Shown piece by piece: positions 10,964 through 22,560 of a stretch of DNA of 64,000 nt. The position numbers and the translations under genes were made by a program. The stretch spans positions 96,716 through 160,715 of the forward strand of contig NMRB01000875.1 in NCBI GenBank assembly GCA_002633025.1, read 5' to 3'. Positions within the stretch are counted from its first letter, which is position 1; every line of letters starts with the position of its first letter. Source of the stretch: Notospermus geniculatus. Lineage: Eukaryota > Nemertea > Pilidiophora > Heteronemertea > Lineidae. The notes beneath the pieces were generated by a model. That model did not search any database and had not been told where the DNA came from. It was given only the letters and a program-made list of their open reading frames with translations.

Positions 10964-11097
10964 CCACGTACAATATTATTGCACAATATGAGGATCAAAA
11001 TGGGCAATATTATTGCCAATCTTTCTTCCACCCATTATGCCAGAAGCACATGACGCCCATTTTGGGCCCCATATTGTGCAATAATATTGTACCGTGG
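10964..11097. mobile_element. 134-bp foldback element upstream of astacin gene A
   Basis: CCACGTACAATATTATTGCA is mirrored by TGCAATAATATTGTACCGTGG. It lies 5' of the gene start. Confidence 0.72.
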
Positions 11098-11171
11098 AAA
11101 AACCGCATTAGAGCTGAACTGCGTAACGAAAACTGGATACTGTACAATCGAACTTGTAACATCACTTCAGG

Positions 11172-11439
11172 TAAAGTGCTTTTCAGAATGTCCAGTCATT
11201 TTTGCACTCATTTTACCTTGCAATGGAACCTAACCACAAACCACAAATTGGGCAATCATACGTGTGCATGTCAGTTCACGGTTGACCGACTTCTAATAGG
11301 ACCTTGTTCAGGTCTATATTTGATTCAAGATAATCATGTAATCATGCACACGTAATTGGCCCATTTGTTGTTTGTGGTTAGGTTCCATTGCAGGGTAAAA
11401 TGAGTGCAAAAATGACTGGACATTGTGAAAAGCACTTTA
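11172..11439. mobile_element. TA-flanked foldback MITE (AAGTGCTTTTCAGAATGTCC family)
   Basis: Ends TA-AAGTGCTTTTCAGAATG and its complement -TA, consistent with a TA target site. A second copy lies at 40149-40670. Confidence 0.78.
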
Positions 11440-12378
11440 TAGTCCTTTCCAGATACTAAGGCAAATGGTACTGGTACTAGGTTGAACTCTGCAATGTTAC
11501 ACTACCCTGTTCACTATTTTGACGAGCTATAGAGAGTAACGCATGTCACCTTGCCGGGCACCTTGCCTATTGGCTGTGTTTGTGGTCAAGCTGTTAGTAA
11601 TAGACTAACCAAAACTGACAAGGTTAGCCAAGTGAGATTTGGCTTCTGGAAAGGACTTTTAGAACGTCCAGCCCACTTTAGTGAGGTGGGGGCGGTTATT
11701 CTGTTAAATATGCATCTTTTATCCAATCAGCTGTTTACGATTCATTGACTTGACTATGCCTATATCGATCACCCCGGGTGGATCACTTTTAAAATGAAAG
11801 CAAGGGTTATTTGATGCATTTTATGCATTGATGCACGGCCATTGGCCCAATCCTTCCAATTCAGGAATGATAAGATCTGATCACCTCTACTCAACCAATT
11901 CACAATAGGCCTGTCAATGTCACATTGGGCCTACTAGGGTCAGTTCAATTGAAAATTAAAGCGAATGGTCATTTGACCTACTGTGTTTGTAAACCAATCA
12001 GAACGCAGCTTAGGTGTATATTACAGACTATTCAGCCATGTGACCATCATACATGTAGTAATGTTACAGGTCCGATTGTACAGTATTCAAGCTTTGAAAA
12101 AAGACCATCATACCACCATGGTTGTGGTCAAGAGAAATACAAACGACAATAGCCCGCTGTACACATAGGATTTTTCTGTTTCCTGTCCAAAAGTTCTAAG
12201 AATGAAAATGTGTCGCTTTGCACCCTTTAAAATGTCGACCTTTGGGAAGGAATCCGAGCGTATCTTCTTCCTCATTTCACAGGATTCCCAAATCTTTCTC
12301 TGCAGGCAACGGCATGGAATCGATGTCTAATAGCAGTGGCTTTGTCTCGATCTTCGTTCGACAGGAACGCTCGCCACG

Positions 12379-12500
12379 CTGGTGACTCAACTTATTCTCG
12401 TACGCGATTTTACTCATGCATAACTAATCGTGTTGACTATTTGTACAGTTGTTTCGGCAAATAGAAGGGGCGACAGCTTATTTTGTAATCACCATGGTGA
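12379..12500. mobile_element. Half copy of a foldback element
   Basis: GTGACTCAACTTATTCTCGTACGCGAT and onward matches the left half of 40339-40581; the mirror half is absent. Confidence 0.65.
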
Positions 12501-12840
12501 TGGTCCATTTTTGAATGAAATACCATTCCCTGTAATAGGGATTATTGGGTTCATAAAGGCCTGGGGCCATATGCATAAAACTACTTAAGTATGAAAATCC
12601 CAAGGGATTCCCTCAAACCACCACTAAAGTGGAAATCTTAACTTAAGGGAGATGCAGAAAGCTACTTTGGAATAGTGAAAGCCTCAAAATCACCCTTAAC
12701 TCTAAGTGTGGTCACAGTTCCCTTAACTNNNNNNNNNNNNNNNNGGTCACTTTCTAGTAAAACATGGTCCCCCTTGGAGATTTAAAAGGTGGATGTTGCG
12801 CTTTTTTGGGGCCACCCTGTAGTTTGAACGGCCTACCAGT

Positions 12841-13185
12841 ATTAAAACAAAATCGAAACCTCAATATCAAGTTCACAACATCAAGAACTCCATTCACAGC
12901 ATTCGCTTGCTTTTGGAATAAAATGAATAATACACATATGAAATCTACAAATACACAATCAATAGAAACGATAGAAAGAAATCGTTTATTTTTTTCTATT
13001 CAAGCCTTTAATGATTATAGTATTGAACATAATCACCACTCTCCGATTGCCAATGGCTACAGAGCTGATGAGTTCAGAGAGCATGATATCTTCGGTTATT
13101 ATCAACTCGTAAAGTGTTCCAGTTTAGTCCTCCAATGTATTCACTTCTTAATTATGCCACGGTGATGAGGATGCGGTAACCGTCT
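12841..13185. repeat. Dispersed ~345-bp repeat, copy 1
   Basis: Over 90% identical by eye to 25310-25660. On the minus strand its high-coordinate end can be read as D-R-P-L-V-R-D-G-Y-R-I-L-I-T-V-A then stop, conserved in both copies. That could be the last codons of an unknown gene or of a transposon, with the rest as 3' untranslated sequence. Confidence 0.6.
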
Positions 13186-13456
13186 CTCACTAACGGACGA
13201 TCAAGTGAACCAATAGGGAGCTTTCGAAATCAAACGATAAACGTAAACGTTAACGACAACGTTATTTTTGTACCGAAAATGCAATATAAAATCTGGTTAA
13301 TGTGTAGTACCACATTAAGTATGACATTTGTCCTTTGTTCAACACAAACGATACATAAATAAGTATCACACGTGTTGACTTATGAATATGGACCCTGCAC
13401 CTTTCGGATCCGTGCCTGCAATACGGTTATCTTTGAGTTGGTTCTATCTTTTTCAG

Positions 13457-13622
13457 CTCGACCAATTAAGTGTGATTTTGAGGAAGACCTAGAGGAATGT
13501 CTCATACCCCCGTTGATCCCAGTGATTTTGTACGAACTGACAGCTGCCTTGGGACAACCAGCCCGTGCTATGACCACACGACTGGGAATGGCTACTACCT
13601 TGTATTCCGTCCACTACCGTCG
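13457..13622 (+). CDS. MAM exon with frameshift
   Basis: TTTTTCAG acceptor and GTAAGC donor. The first part reads RPIKCDFEEDLEEC in one frame. The remainder reads DPSDFVRTDSCLGTTSPCYD and HTTGNGYYLVFRPLPS in another. Both halves match successive parts of a MAM domain, so a single-base indel lies around 13495-13505. Confidence 0.7.
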
Positions 13623-16305
13623 GTAAGCCATCCGAGAAAAAAGTTCACTTTGGTGGGCTCGGATTGGTCAAGACTAGAACTAGCCTACAGAATCCCATTT
13701 GTATACCATGTGTATATTGATACCGATTGTGAATCTACATGTATATCATGGCCACAGCAGTAAGGTGTTTTCAGATTGGTTTAATTTGGTGCGCTGGAAC
13801 AATGGTTTAGAACACTTTGTGTTGGCGAATCTGGGCCCATGTTCCCGAAGCCGTCGTTGTTAACGATGTCGTTACGCTATGCATTTGCCCAGTTTTAACG
13901 ACATCGTTATATAATAACCTAACGATGGCTCCTGTTTGGTAGACACGTGTTTGTCGAATGCACTGCGAAAATAAATTAATATGGGTCTACCTTGCAAATG
14001 AGGAGGCAAGTTTTTCGGAGAAAGACTACAGGCGCTGCTCCACACGTGACAGTTTTCTGTCGAAACTTTGCTGTCAGATAGTAAGTGTCCAACAAATATC
14101 CCGTAGAAGTTGTTCAGCTAGTCAGACTGTATGACAGCAATACATGTAATTGCTGTCATACAGTCACTAGCTGAACAACTTCCACGGGATAGTCTTTGGA
14201 CAGTTACTATCTGGCAGCAAACTTTCGACTGTCATGTAGAGCAACGCCTTTAGGACCGTTCTCAGGTCGGACTTCAGCCAGACTTTTTAAAATCTGACTT
14301 TTCTCTAGTCAATGCTTAGAGAAAGAGTCGAACTTCAGCAAAACGTAGCCTAAAGTCCGACCCGACCATACGGCCACCCCCACATTTTTTCTTATACATG
14401 TACTTTTTAACACCAGATTGCCAAGGACAAAGGAAGGCTGGATGGACCTTGGCTTCTTTTTGAGGGCCACAGAGCATGTTTTGGTGGATTTTTTCAAGGC
14501 GCAAGTGTCCATTCGGCCAAGTTGATCGTACAGAGATTGAACTATCAACGCGATGACGTGGAGCTGAGAATACCTCTAAGTGATAACTGGAAGGAATGGA
14601 ACACTACCATTGACATTTCTGGCCCTTTTAGGGTATGTTATAGCCTACATGTACTGTCTTCCACATTAAAAGTCAATCATTAGAGGCATAATGATCTGTT
14701 GTCACATGGGTCATATACTTGGGATGGCCACCATCCAACATGTCCAATGGCCCATTTCAAATGTGCCGCCAACCACGTCAGCCAGGTTGGGGTAGGCCTA
14801 CTCCCACTTTCAATGACTGCTTACATGAATGGTCATGGGCCCTACCAACGCTGCACCAAACACAGCCTCGCACGCCTTTCGTCAGTGAATGCCCAGCTTA
14901 AAGGCGCCAACAAAAAGATTTCATAGGCTTACGTGTACAATCATGTACATTGGATGATAATGACGCCATTTTCTTCTTCCCTTCTTCACCTCTTTCAAAG
15001 GTTGTACTCGAGGCTCATACACTTGATAGTACTGATTCGGTTTCTGTCGATGATATTTACATCCGGAGGGGACAATGTGGGCCAAAACGACCGTCAGGAC
15101 CATTCACAACCAGCCCACCTGGTAAGTACATGTAGCCACACTCATACAGCTCAGGAAAAAATTATTAGACCACCTCTGTTTTTCCTTCTCATTTCCCATT
15201 AAAGGGAGACATGCGAAAAATATTGCCCGGCGGGAATAAGTTGTCTTTGTTTTGATTAGCGCACAGCGACATCTGTTAATACGCGGTGTCACTACGCTGT
15301 AGCACAAGCCCCTGGAGAACTATCAGTGAGTTTAGAACATGTACCTAACCAAAAAACACTAGTTTGCAAAAAATACACCCCGAGCTCACGAATTTGTGAG
15401 CTCGTGGTGTATTTTTAGATACGTGTTGTTTTTTAGATAGGTTTGGTTAGATACGTGTTCTAAACTCACTGATAGTTCTCCAGGGGCCTGTGCTACAGCG
15501 TAGTGTCACCGCGTATTAACAGACGGCGCTGTGTGCTAATCAAAACAAAGACAGCTTTTGCCGGCCGGGCAATATTTTTCGCATGTCTCCCTTTAAAGTC
15601 CCAGTTGCGCCTACTTTATTACAACTTACATGTAATAAAGTTAGAGGATATAATGCTGATCAAGATGCTTTTTGGTTCAATGAAAAATTCCACCTGGTTA
15701 AATAGTTATGACATATTTAATGGATTTGGTCAGAGGAGAATGTTGGGCCTCATTTTGCTGACGTCATCTCAGGAGTTTGAATAATGAGCATGCATTTTAG
15801 TGCTGTAATGGACTTTGCGCAACTATTCATGTGAAAGAATGAAGCCAGAAATGTGACTGTTAGTAAATATGTAAATGAAAATGAACTTTATTTCCACATT
15901 GGATGGCTCAGATTTGATTTCATTTATACCTGCAGTGACATCACGCATAAATTATCATTTTCGACCCTGGCTAGTTCCTTAATACTGTATGGAAAATACA
16001 TGTAGCACTGGCATCTGATTTCAAAAGAACTTGTGACATACATGTGATCTCATGATCTAACTCTCGGTTTCTTCTTGGCATTTACATTGAGTTTTTTTTG
16101 TTTTCCGGCAGAAATCTGCAGCCAGTCTTATGACGTGTACGGTGGCCGTCAGTGGATAGGAGGAGTTTATGAGAGCGGTGTTTCGACAGTACCTGGTTGC
16201 AAGGCCGCCTGTAATGTCAAACCTTGCGAAATTGGAGGATGTTTGGGATTCGACTTCAACCATTACTACCCATCTTGTCCAAACAAGGCTATCGACTCCG
16301 TATGA
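13457..16305 (+). CDS. MAM plus PAN-like domain gene (partial, apparent frameshift)
   Basis: Four plus-strand exons with good splice sites: 13457-13622, 14417-14632, 15001-15121 and 16112-16299/16305. Exons 1 to 3 make one MAM domain: C-D-F-E-E-D-L at its start, CYDHTTGNGYY, then CFGGFFQGASVHSAKLIVQR and SVSVDDIYIRRGQCG at its end. Exon 4 is a cysteine-rich module with SYDVYGGRQWIGGVYESGVS and a C-x3-C-x4-C-x4-C-L-G-F-D-F pattern like a PAN/apple domain. It either stops at TGA 16303-16305 or splices at GTATGA to a short exon at 17502 that also stops at once. Inside exon 1 the frame must change between about 13495 and 13505, so either a base is wrong or this is a pseudogene. No first exon or signal peptide was found. 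Likely secreted or extracellular. Confidence 0.72.
14031..14249. mobile_element. Foldback MITE (GGCGCTGCTCCACACGTGAC family)
   Basis: Near-perfect mirror around a TACATGTA centre, with GCTGTCATACAGTC inside. Second copy at 62686-62892. It lies in the MAM/PAN gene intron 1. Confidence 0.8.
14417..14632 (+). CDS. MAM central exon
   Basis: 216 bp, 72 codons, phase 0 in and out, CACCAG acceptor and GTATGT donor. It encodes DKGRLDGPWLLFEGHRACFG then a GASVHSAKLIVQRL strand and a WKEWNTTIDISGPF strand. An open frame of full exon length with correct splice sites makes it a convincing exon. Confidence 0.8.
15001..15121 (+). CDS. MAM final exon
   Basis: TTTCAAAG acceptor and GTAAGT donor. It encodes VVLEAHTLDSTDSVSVDDIY then IRRGQCG, the MAM ending with the V-D-D-I and last cysteine, followed by a Pro/Thr-rich linker. 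It ends in phase 1 and joins the PAN-like exon in frame. Confidence 0.78.
15199..15597. mobile_element. TTAA-flanked foldback MITE (AGGGAGACATGCGAAAAATA family)
   Basis: TTAA at 15199-15202 and 15593-15596 flank arms beginning AGGGAGACATGCG. A TTAA target is the piggyBac signature. A partial relative is at 20940-20980. Confidence 0.8.
16112..16305 (+). CDS. PAN/apple-like cysteine-rich exon
   Basis: CCGGCAG acceptor in phase 1. Encodes six regularly spaced cysteines with GVSTVPGCKAACNVKPCEIG and GCLGFDFNHYYPSC. The C-x-G-F-D-F core is typical of PAN/apple modules, which bind protein or carbohydrate. The frame ends at a TGA at 16303, overlapping a possible GTATGA donor at 16300. A sequence homologous to the candidate next exon (17502) recurs at 53870-53720 on the other strand. 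Confidence 0.62.
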
Positions 16306-16899
16306 ACTCCGTCTTTAGCCTTGTCCGAATCGTGTCATCTTTTCCGTTAATGCATAAATTATTAATGAACCTAACCCCTACTTGACCCCGCCTCCGAGCA
16401 ATCAGAACTTGCGAAACAAATCACCGTTGGACACTTTCTTTGCTCTTCACGCTCGAATTTGTAACACGGATTTTGATTGGCGCGTCGATTTTCCTTCGCG
16501 CCCCGATGATTGGCTGAGGCTGTCACCACCTCAGAAACGGGAAATGTGGTGGATTCGAACCAGGCTAGATGACCGTCAGGACAGATAGACTGGTGAGAAC
16601 CAGATGTTACTACCGTGAATGCTTCTTGTTCAGTCATATTGACCTCGGAAACACGAATCTGAATTCTCGTGTTTCTCACTACCGGAGGAGACCGAAAAGC
16701 GTGTAACTAGTTCGTGGTGTAGGCTATACGTTTCAGCAAAAATAGTTCAGTCATAACCGATATGATAATGCTGCAACCATCACAACAACAAAGAGTTTGT
16801 TATGAAATCGCACCGCTAAAACAAAAAAACTAACGCAAACGCTACTTGTGACCTCAAATTCACCTCACTCACGACGATTTCGATAAGACACTGGTATTG

Positions 16900-17005
16900 G
16901 GGAGGTTAAGAAATCAAACGATAAACGTAAACATAACGACAACGTGATTTTGTACCAAAAATGCAATATAAAATCTGGTGAATGTGTAGTACGGTACATG
17001 TATAT
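16900..17005. repeat. Dispersed repeat AAATCAAACGATAAACGTAA
   Basis: Also found at 1-75, 5507-5572 and 13222-13305 in either orientation, including the string GCAATATAAAATCTGGT and TGTGTAGTAC at two sites. Probably one more transposon family. Confidence 0.65.
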
Positions 17006-17031
17006 GTAAAGTTTATGTTTATCGTTAGGGA

Positions 17032-17148
17032 GTTTAAGAGATCACACGCTAACGATAACATGAACGTAACAATGTTTTTTTTGTGCAAGAAATAGCGTTA
17101 ACGTAAACGTTATCGTTGGCGTGTGGTCTATTAAACTCTGTTATAACA
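17032..17148. mobile_element. Short foldback element
   Basis: AGGGAGTTTAAGAGATCACA is mirrored at 17148 with CGCTAACGATAAC inside. The GGGAGTTT end is shared with 40854-40985. Confidence 0.7.
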
Positions 17149-17199
17149 GCTGTAGGCCTACCTACGCTATGCACATGAAAAATCATAGAGGGTTCACAG

Positions 17200-19290
17200 G
17201 GTTAACGGAAAATACCGGTATACTGTACATAGTAATTGCTGTAAAAGCTTACAAATATCAAATGTTTAATCAAAGAATAGACAATGTAGATCAATAATTA
17301 TTTTATTGTGTAACAGGATAAATTCGGGATATACATGTGCTGGTGAAATTTACAAGTGTATGTAACCTATTTCCCCTTTATTTAAAGAGGATTGTAATGT
17401 GCATAAAGAGAATTGTAATTTATATACTTATGTAACATAAAGAGAAATATACATGTAGTTGAAAAACACGTAATTCACGACCTCAAATGACTTTTTTGTA
17501 GATTTTGGCATGGTCTTGAAAGTGACAGATTATGTTACAGACGGTATTGTCACTGGAACAAGTCCCCCAGAGGTTTCCGATAAATATACGGTATCTATCT
17601 CACTTCTGAACAACGGTTTCAGACCCTTTCGATATGGTGGGTGGGCGGTTATATCTGCTGATTTACATGTATATGTTTCTCGATTAGGACATCATACAAT
17701 TATGCCACATTCCTGTTTTCCTCGATTCATATGCACATTACCCCGATTTAGACGTTAGATGGCGCTAAATGAGAAAAATACCCGATTCAAGCGTTTTACT
17801 GAGTTTTTTTGTCGATTGAAGCATGGTGCCGATTGAAATGTTCCCCCAATTTAAAGTCATTAGCCCCATTTAGACGTCTGGGAATTTACAGCAAAACAGA
17901 AAACCGAACCCTAGAGCAGGTACAGACACCGGGAGGTCTACATATATGTCTTCTCGTTTCGACGAGCCCCCGCCATCTTGGATTTCTACAGTCTCGGGCG
18001 GGTCTCTCGGGCCGCTGTTGAGAATCTGGGGTGTCAATTTTTTTCTGTTGGTAGGTCGATACTACTGCTGATGAGCCAATCAAGACACAGTCCGTGTCTT
18101 TTGTGATACATGTAGATAAAACACAATCATGTTACATTTCAACATTTTGCGTCATTGTTACGGGTAAAATTTACAATTTTAAATATTCTGAGAGCAACGA
18201 TCAATCGAAGATAGACGACAACTGATAATATCCATCGTCATATTCATGTTTATCAACACAAATAGTGTTACCTTGTCGCGAGGCAGTCTTCCACTTTTTC
18301 GTGGATGTAGTGAGGTTTCGCAAATCTGACGAAACACAAAGTACGAAATACGAAATTGGACTGCAGTTCCATGACGTAATTTATTTCAGGAGATGGTTGG
18401 TACCACAAAATATCGCCTGCTGCAAGTGCGTCTTTTAGCGTATGACGTTAGGCCGATAGAGTTACGGTGTATACTAAACTTTGAAATTTATCTTTCGTTT
18501 GCACTTCGTAGATACGAAGTGGAAATTTAAAAATTCAAGATGCACCATAACTCTTTTGGTCTTACATGATATGCTAAAAGACGCACTGGCAGCACGGACA
18601 TTTATGGTACCAACCATCTCCTGAAATACATTACTGTACGTCATTACATGGAAATGAAGCCCAATTTCGTGTTTCGTACTTCGTTGTTCGTATGATTTGC
18701 GAAACCTCACTATTCTATCTTGCAAGAGATTGAAAAATATTCCCTTAACAAACGAGTAATAATTCGAGTCCTCCATATTTTTTTTCAGTAATAATATACT
18801 GCACGTTAAAGACTGGATCCTTAAGCAACGGTGAGAACACGGGTCAAATTCTTTTCTGATGTCGGGTATAGCATTACGTCAGTGGGTTGTTGGAAGTGGT
18901 TAGTCAGTCTTTAAATACATGTATTTCGGTTCCGTACAAGTCAAGTGTGTTGAGCGGTCACAGGCAAACATCTCCTCGACATTTTTGAGTCGTTGTTGCG
19001 GGTAAAACAACACCAACGAACCAACGAGGAAAGATATGTGTAGCTTGGTGTGACAGGAGGCAGTCTTCGAACATACATGTATGATGGACATAAAACTAAC
19101 GACGGAGGATTATCAAAACGTCACAGCCAGAGCCAGGTATTGTGTTTATCCACTCCGAACCCTGGACAATTTGAATGGCATATTACAATTCGTGTTTGGC
19201 GTTGCTCTGATGCTTTGCATTGTACCAATTGGCATCGTTGGTAACGTATTATCCTTTATCGTCATCGGAACAGAGAAGCCGTTTACATCA
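17200..19290. repeat. Inverted segmental duplication, left copy
   Basis: Colinear with the reverse complement of about 54170-50610: the same order of 17.3-kb AT-rich block, 17.5-kb exon-like block, 17.65-18.05 kb block, foldback and GPCR 5' end. The right copy has an extra ~1.5 kb (51850-53330). Confidence 0.78.
18308..18712. mobile_element. TA-flanked 405-bp foldback MITE (GTGAGGTTTCGCAAATC family)
   Basis: TA-GTGAGGTTTCGCAAATC at the left and its complement -TA at the right; the arms cover most of the element. Other copies: 51188-51592 and 49171-50488 (the latter split by insertions). Confidence 0.82.
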
Positions 19291-20082
19291 ACGTCGGTGT
19301 TACTTCGCGCTTTAGCTGTAGCGGACAGCTTGGTTCTTGCCACCCATTTCTTTATGACGCCAGCGCCAGGATTATACGAATACTCCGGTGCGATGGTCTA
19401 TTTAAAGGAATTCCAGCAGTTGATTTTTCCTTATTTGAACGCACTTCAGTGGTTCTTCAAGACGAGTTCAATCTGGGTCACCGTTTGCATCACCTTCGAG
19501 AGATACATCGCAGTTTGTAAACCTCTTCGTGCATCTTCTGTTTGCACCAAAAGGAACGCCCACAAGATATCGGTAGCAACGTTTGTCATCTCGTTCTTTT
19601 ATCGATTTCCACTTTCTTTTCGTGAGACTGTTATCTACGAGTTTGATCCTTGTTCAGGAATGAGCCGCCCCAAGGCAGTACGAACGTGGCTTTATGACGA
19701 CCCCTACTTTACTATAATATACACCAGTATCCTCCACATACTCATTAATTCATACATACCGATCATCATTCTTTGCATCTTTACTGGTTCCATAACAATC
19801 GCACTTCGTCAGGCGAAGAAAGTTCGATCGTGTCGGGGGTCTGCCAGTCATGACCAGAGCACGATGGCTGTGACCAGAAGAGTGTTGGCTGTTGTCATTG
19901 TCTTCATCGTTTTGGAGACACCGGGTCCACTTTGGGAAATTCCGTTTCTTCTCAATTTCTATTTGGGCGTTTATGTTGACATGAATGTACTCGATACCAG
20001 CATGGTCATTTTTTACTTCCTTGGTTTTTTTAACTGTTTTGTCAATTTTGCACCAAAAGGAACGCCTACAAGATATCGGTAG
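19084..20082 (+). pseudogene. FMRFamide-receptor-like GPCR, copy 1 (chimeric 3' end)
   Basis: Intronless class A GPCR reading from MDIKLTTEDYQNVTARARYC through six full transmembrane helices. It is nearly identical to the intact copy at 54460-55509. At about 20046, inside TM7 just after FNCFVNF, the sequence jumps back to bases equivalent to 19546 (CACCAAAAGGAACGCC), giving an out-of-frame tail and an early stop. It therefore lacks the N-F-F-I-Y segment and C-terminal tail. The junction shows a few bases of T-rich microhomology. A second, separately diverged 3' part follows immediately, so this looks like a tandem array with a collapsed middle, through unequal crossing-over or assembly. Confidence 0.82.
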
Positions 20083-20636
20083 CAACTTTTGTCATCTCGT
20101 TCTTTTATCGATTTCCACTTTCTTTTCGTGAGACTGTTGTCTACGAGTTTGATCCTTGTTCAGGAACGAGCCGCCCCAAGGCAGTACGTACGTGGCTTTA
20201 TGGCGACCCCTACTTTGCTATAATATACACCAGTATCCTCCACATACTCATTAATTCATACATACCGATCATCATTCTTTGCATCTTTACTGGTTCCATA
20301 ACAATCGCACTTCGTCAGGCGAAGAAAGTTCGGTCGTGTCGGGGGTCTGGCAGTCACGACCAGAACACGATGGCTGTGACCAGAAGAGTGTTGGCTGTTG
20401 TCATTGTCTTCATCGTTTTGGAGACACCGGGTCCACTTTGGGAAATTCCGTTTCTTCTCCATTTCTATTTGGGCATTTATGTTGACATGAATGTACTCAA
20501 TACCAGCGTGGTCATTTTTTACTTCCTTGGTTTTTTTAACTGTTTTGTCAACTTTTTCATTTACTGTGCGACGGGGAAGCGATTTCGCACAACAGTGAAA
20601 AGTTTTTTCTCAGTTCGGTATTTTCGAACGCAGTAG
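20047..20636 (+). pseudogene. FMRFamide-receptor-like GPCR, copy 2 (3' half only)
   Basis: Begins at the CTKRNAYKISVATF region after the third helix and continues to a natural stop at 20634-20636, ending VKSFFSVRYFRTQ. It contains TM4 to TM7, including VNFFIYCATGKRFR. It has its own substitutions relative to copy 1 (for example an Asn-Thr-Ser-Val in the TM7 lead-in), so it is not simply the same bases assembled twice. No start codon of its own. Confidence 0.8.
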
Positions 20637-20989
20637 GTTCTATATGTACATTTATCACATGCCAAGCTCAGTCGAGGTTTTCAGAAAATCGCCTCAAATT
20701 AACGTTTTAGACAGAATTATGGCAAAAAAGTTATACCGNACTAATCCAGCAATAACCATTCTAGGCCGTGGGGAACACTGAGCTACAGAAACACTCACAG
20801 ATGTTACACCTGTTCAGACGTGGCAAACGTTTCCTTCAGTTTCAACCTGCTGCAAACAGCAACCTCTTTCAACCTACCTGTGATGTTCAGACAGGGCGAC
20901 CAACAGCAAATCGGCGGAATCCGCTGCAGTGGAAACGGGTCTTAAAGGGAGACATCCGAAAGATATTGCCCGGTGTGAAAGAAATGCAA

Positions 20990-21082
20990 GTCCGCCCGGA
21001 ACCAAGGTCCCATGGACCTTGGTTCCTTAGGAATGGGGGTCCTACGGGCCCCCATTCCTTAGGAACCACTGTCCTACCCGGA
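20990..21082. repeat. Double palindrome of GGAACCAAGGTCC / AATGGGGGTCC
   Basis: GGAACCAAGGTCCATGGACCTTGGTTCC-like symmetry followed by TAGGAATGGGGGTCCTACGG and its mirror. About 90 bp, no gene. Confidence 0.6.
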
Positions 21083-21282
21083 CTTCTGTTCCTGTGTTAC
21101 CAATCCTATATAAAAGGTATAGGACTCTGATTACTAGGGGATTTAGATTTCTTTTACAACAGTGACAGAAATCAAAGTCCGCCGTAACCGAAGTCCTTCC
21201 CCTTTTGTAGGCCTATTAAATGCACAATAGAATCTGTATAGCTCTTTAATAGAACATGCATTCAAAAGCTAAAATAATCGGT

Positions 21283-21366
21283 GGTCGGTCAGCCGGTCAC
21301 TCGTGGTGTAGTGGTTCGGGGACCTGCACATAAAGCAAATACTGCGGGTTCGACTCCCTGTCGGGC
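21283..21366 (+). tRNA. tRNA-like sequence (degenerate, probably SINE-derived)
   Basis: A-box-like TGGTGTAGTGGTTC and a perfect B-box-like GGTTCGACTCC at the right spacing. The acceptor and T stems are imperfect, so it is not a convincing functional tRNA. Confidence 0.4.
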
Positions 21367-21734
21367 AACTGTTTTTTGTTTAAATTTTNGATGTAATGCT
21401 GCGGGCTGTGTCCCTGTGCAAAATCAGATTTTTGTTGCAGGAAAGGTCATTTTTCCTATCCTGACAGCATCCACGGATATACCCACATTACAAATTACTA
21501 CTGCAGGTATGAAAGTCCCATATTCAAGAAAGACACAAAGTTTTATCGAAATATACTTGCGACATTTCGTCGTCAATGACATTGGCCGCCATCTTTGTTC
21601 TCAGTGTTCTCGGTTTCACCCCCGAAAAAGTGGGGAGTGGAAATTTCGTTCGCGAACGCTGTTCTCGTGTCGGTTCTCGGCGTTCGAATCCCGCACTCGT
21701 GTTGATATCAACACGAGTGCAGGGATTCGAATAC

Positions 21735-22102
21735 GCCCATCGTGTTCTGGTCATGACTGGCAGACCCCTGACACGATCGAACTTTCTTCGCCTGACGAAG
21801 TGCGATTGTTATGGAACCAGTAAAGATGCAAAGAATGATGATCGGTATGTATGAATTAATGAGTATGTGGAGGATACTGGTGTATATTATAGTAAAGTAG
21901 GGGTCGCCATAAAGCCACGTACGTACTGCTTTGGGGCGGCTCATTCCTGAACAAGGATCAAACTCGTAGATAACAGTCTCACGAAAAGAAAGTGGAAATC
22001 GATAAAAGAACGAGATGGCAAAAGTTGCTACCGATATCTTGTAGGCGTTCTTTTTGGTGCAAACAGAAGATGCACGAAGAGGTTTACAAACTGCGATGTA
22101 TC
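21735..22102 (-). pseudogene. GPCR fragment, inverted (TM3 end to loop 3)
   Basis: Minus-strand fragment encoding FERYIAVCKPLRASSVCTKK through to SGSITIALRQAKKVRSCQ-like sequence, covering the end of TM3 to the third cytoplasmic loop of the same receptor. Both ends are abrupt: at 22102 it meets unrelated sequence, and at about 21735 it meets a small palindrome at 21690-21730. Non-functional. Confidence 0.8.
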
Positions 22103-22560
22103 TCTCGAAGAACACTTGCGATGAACTGGAAAACTAAAGTATCATTTCAATGAAATGACCCCAATGTAGCAATGAAACCATCGTTTCTTTCATAATGGAA
22201 CCTTCAACCATACTGATATTGCAAAATGAATGTTCCAGCGACACCTGCATGATACCTTTGTCAATTTCTTGGGAACATACATGTACTGCATTTTGGAAAT
22301 GGGTCATTCCATGCCAACTCACTCACTTTTTACGGCGACCGTCTCCGATTTCCATTATTTTTGGTATGCTGGGGGGTCCTCCAGAGAAACTCACAAATAC
22401 CAATTTTCAGCTCCTTCTGACCTCTTAACGCGAATTTAATGGCGAAGTGGACCCTGAAGGACAAAACTGGTGATAACTCAATCAGTTCTTGACCGATTCT
22501 TACAAAATTGGTACCAATGGATGGAGGAGAAAATTCTCTTTCCGTTGATATGTAATTCAA

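Larger units (their letters stand above)
10832..13456. other. Intergenic region between astacin gene A and the MAM/PAN gene
   Basis: Besides the elements listed, it holds a 16-N gap (12729-12744), a ~340-bp repeat at 12841-13185 also found at 25310-25660, and a repeat at 13222-13305 shared with 1-75, 5507-5572 and 16900-17005. I see no gene. Confidence 0.5.

Noticed and set aside
18474-18776. 100-codon open frame on the minus strand (and its copy at 51175-51426)
   Set aside because: Contained in the arms of the 18308-18712 foldback MITE and its duplicate; conserved because the MITE was duplicated.
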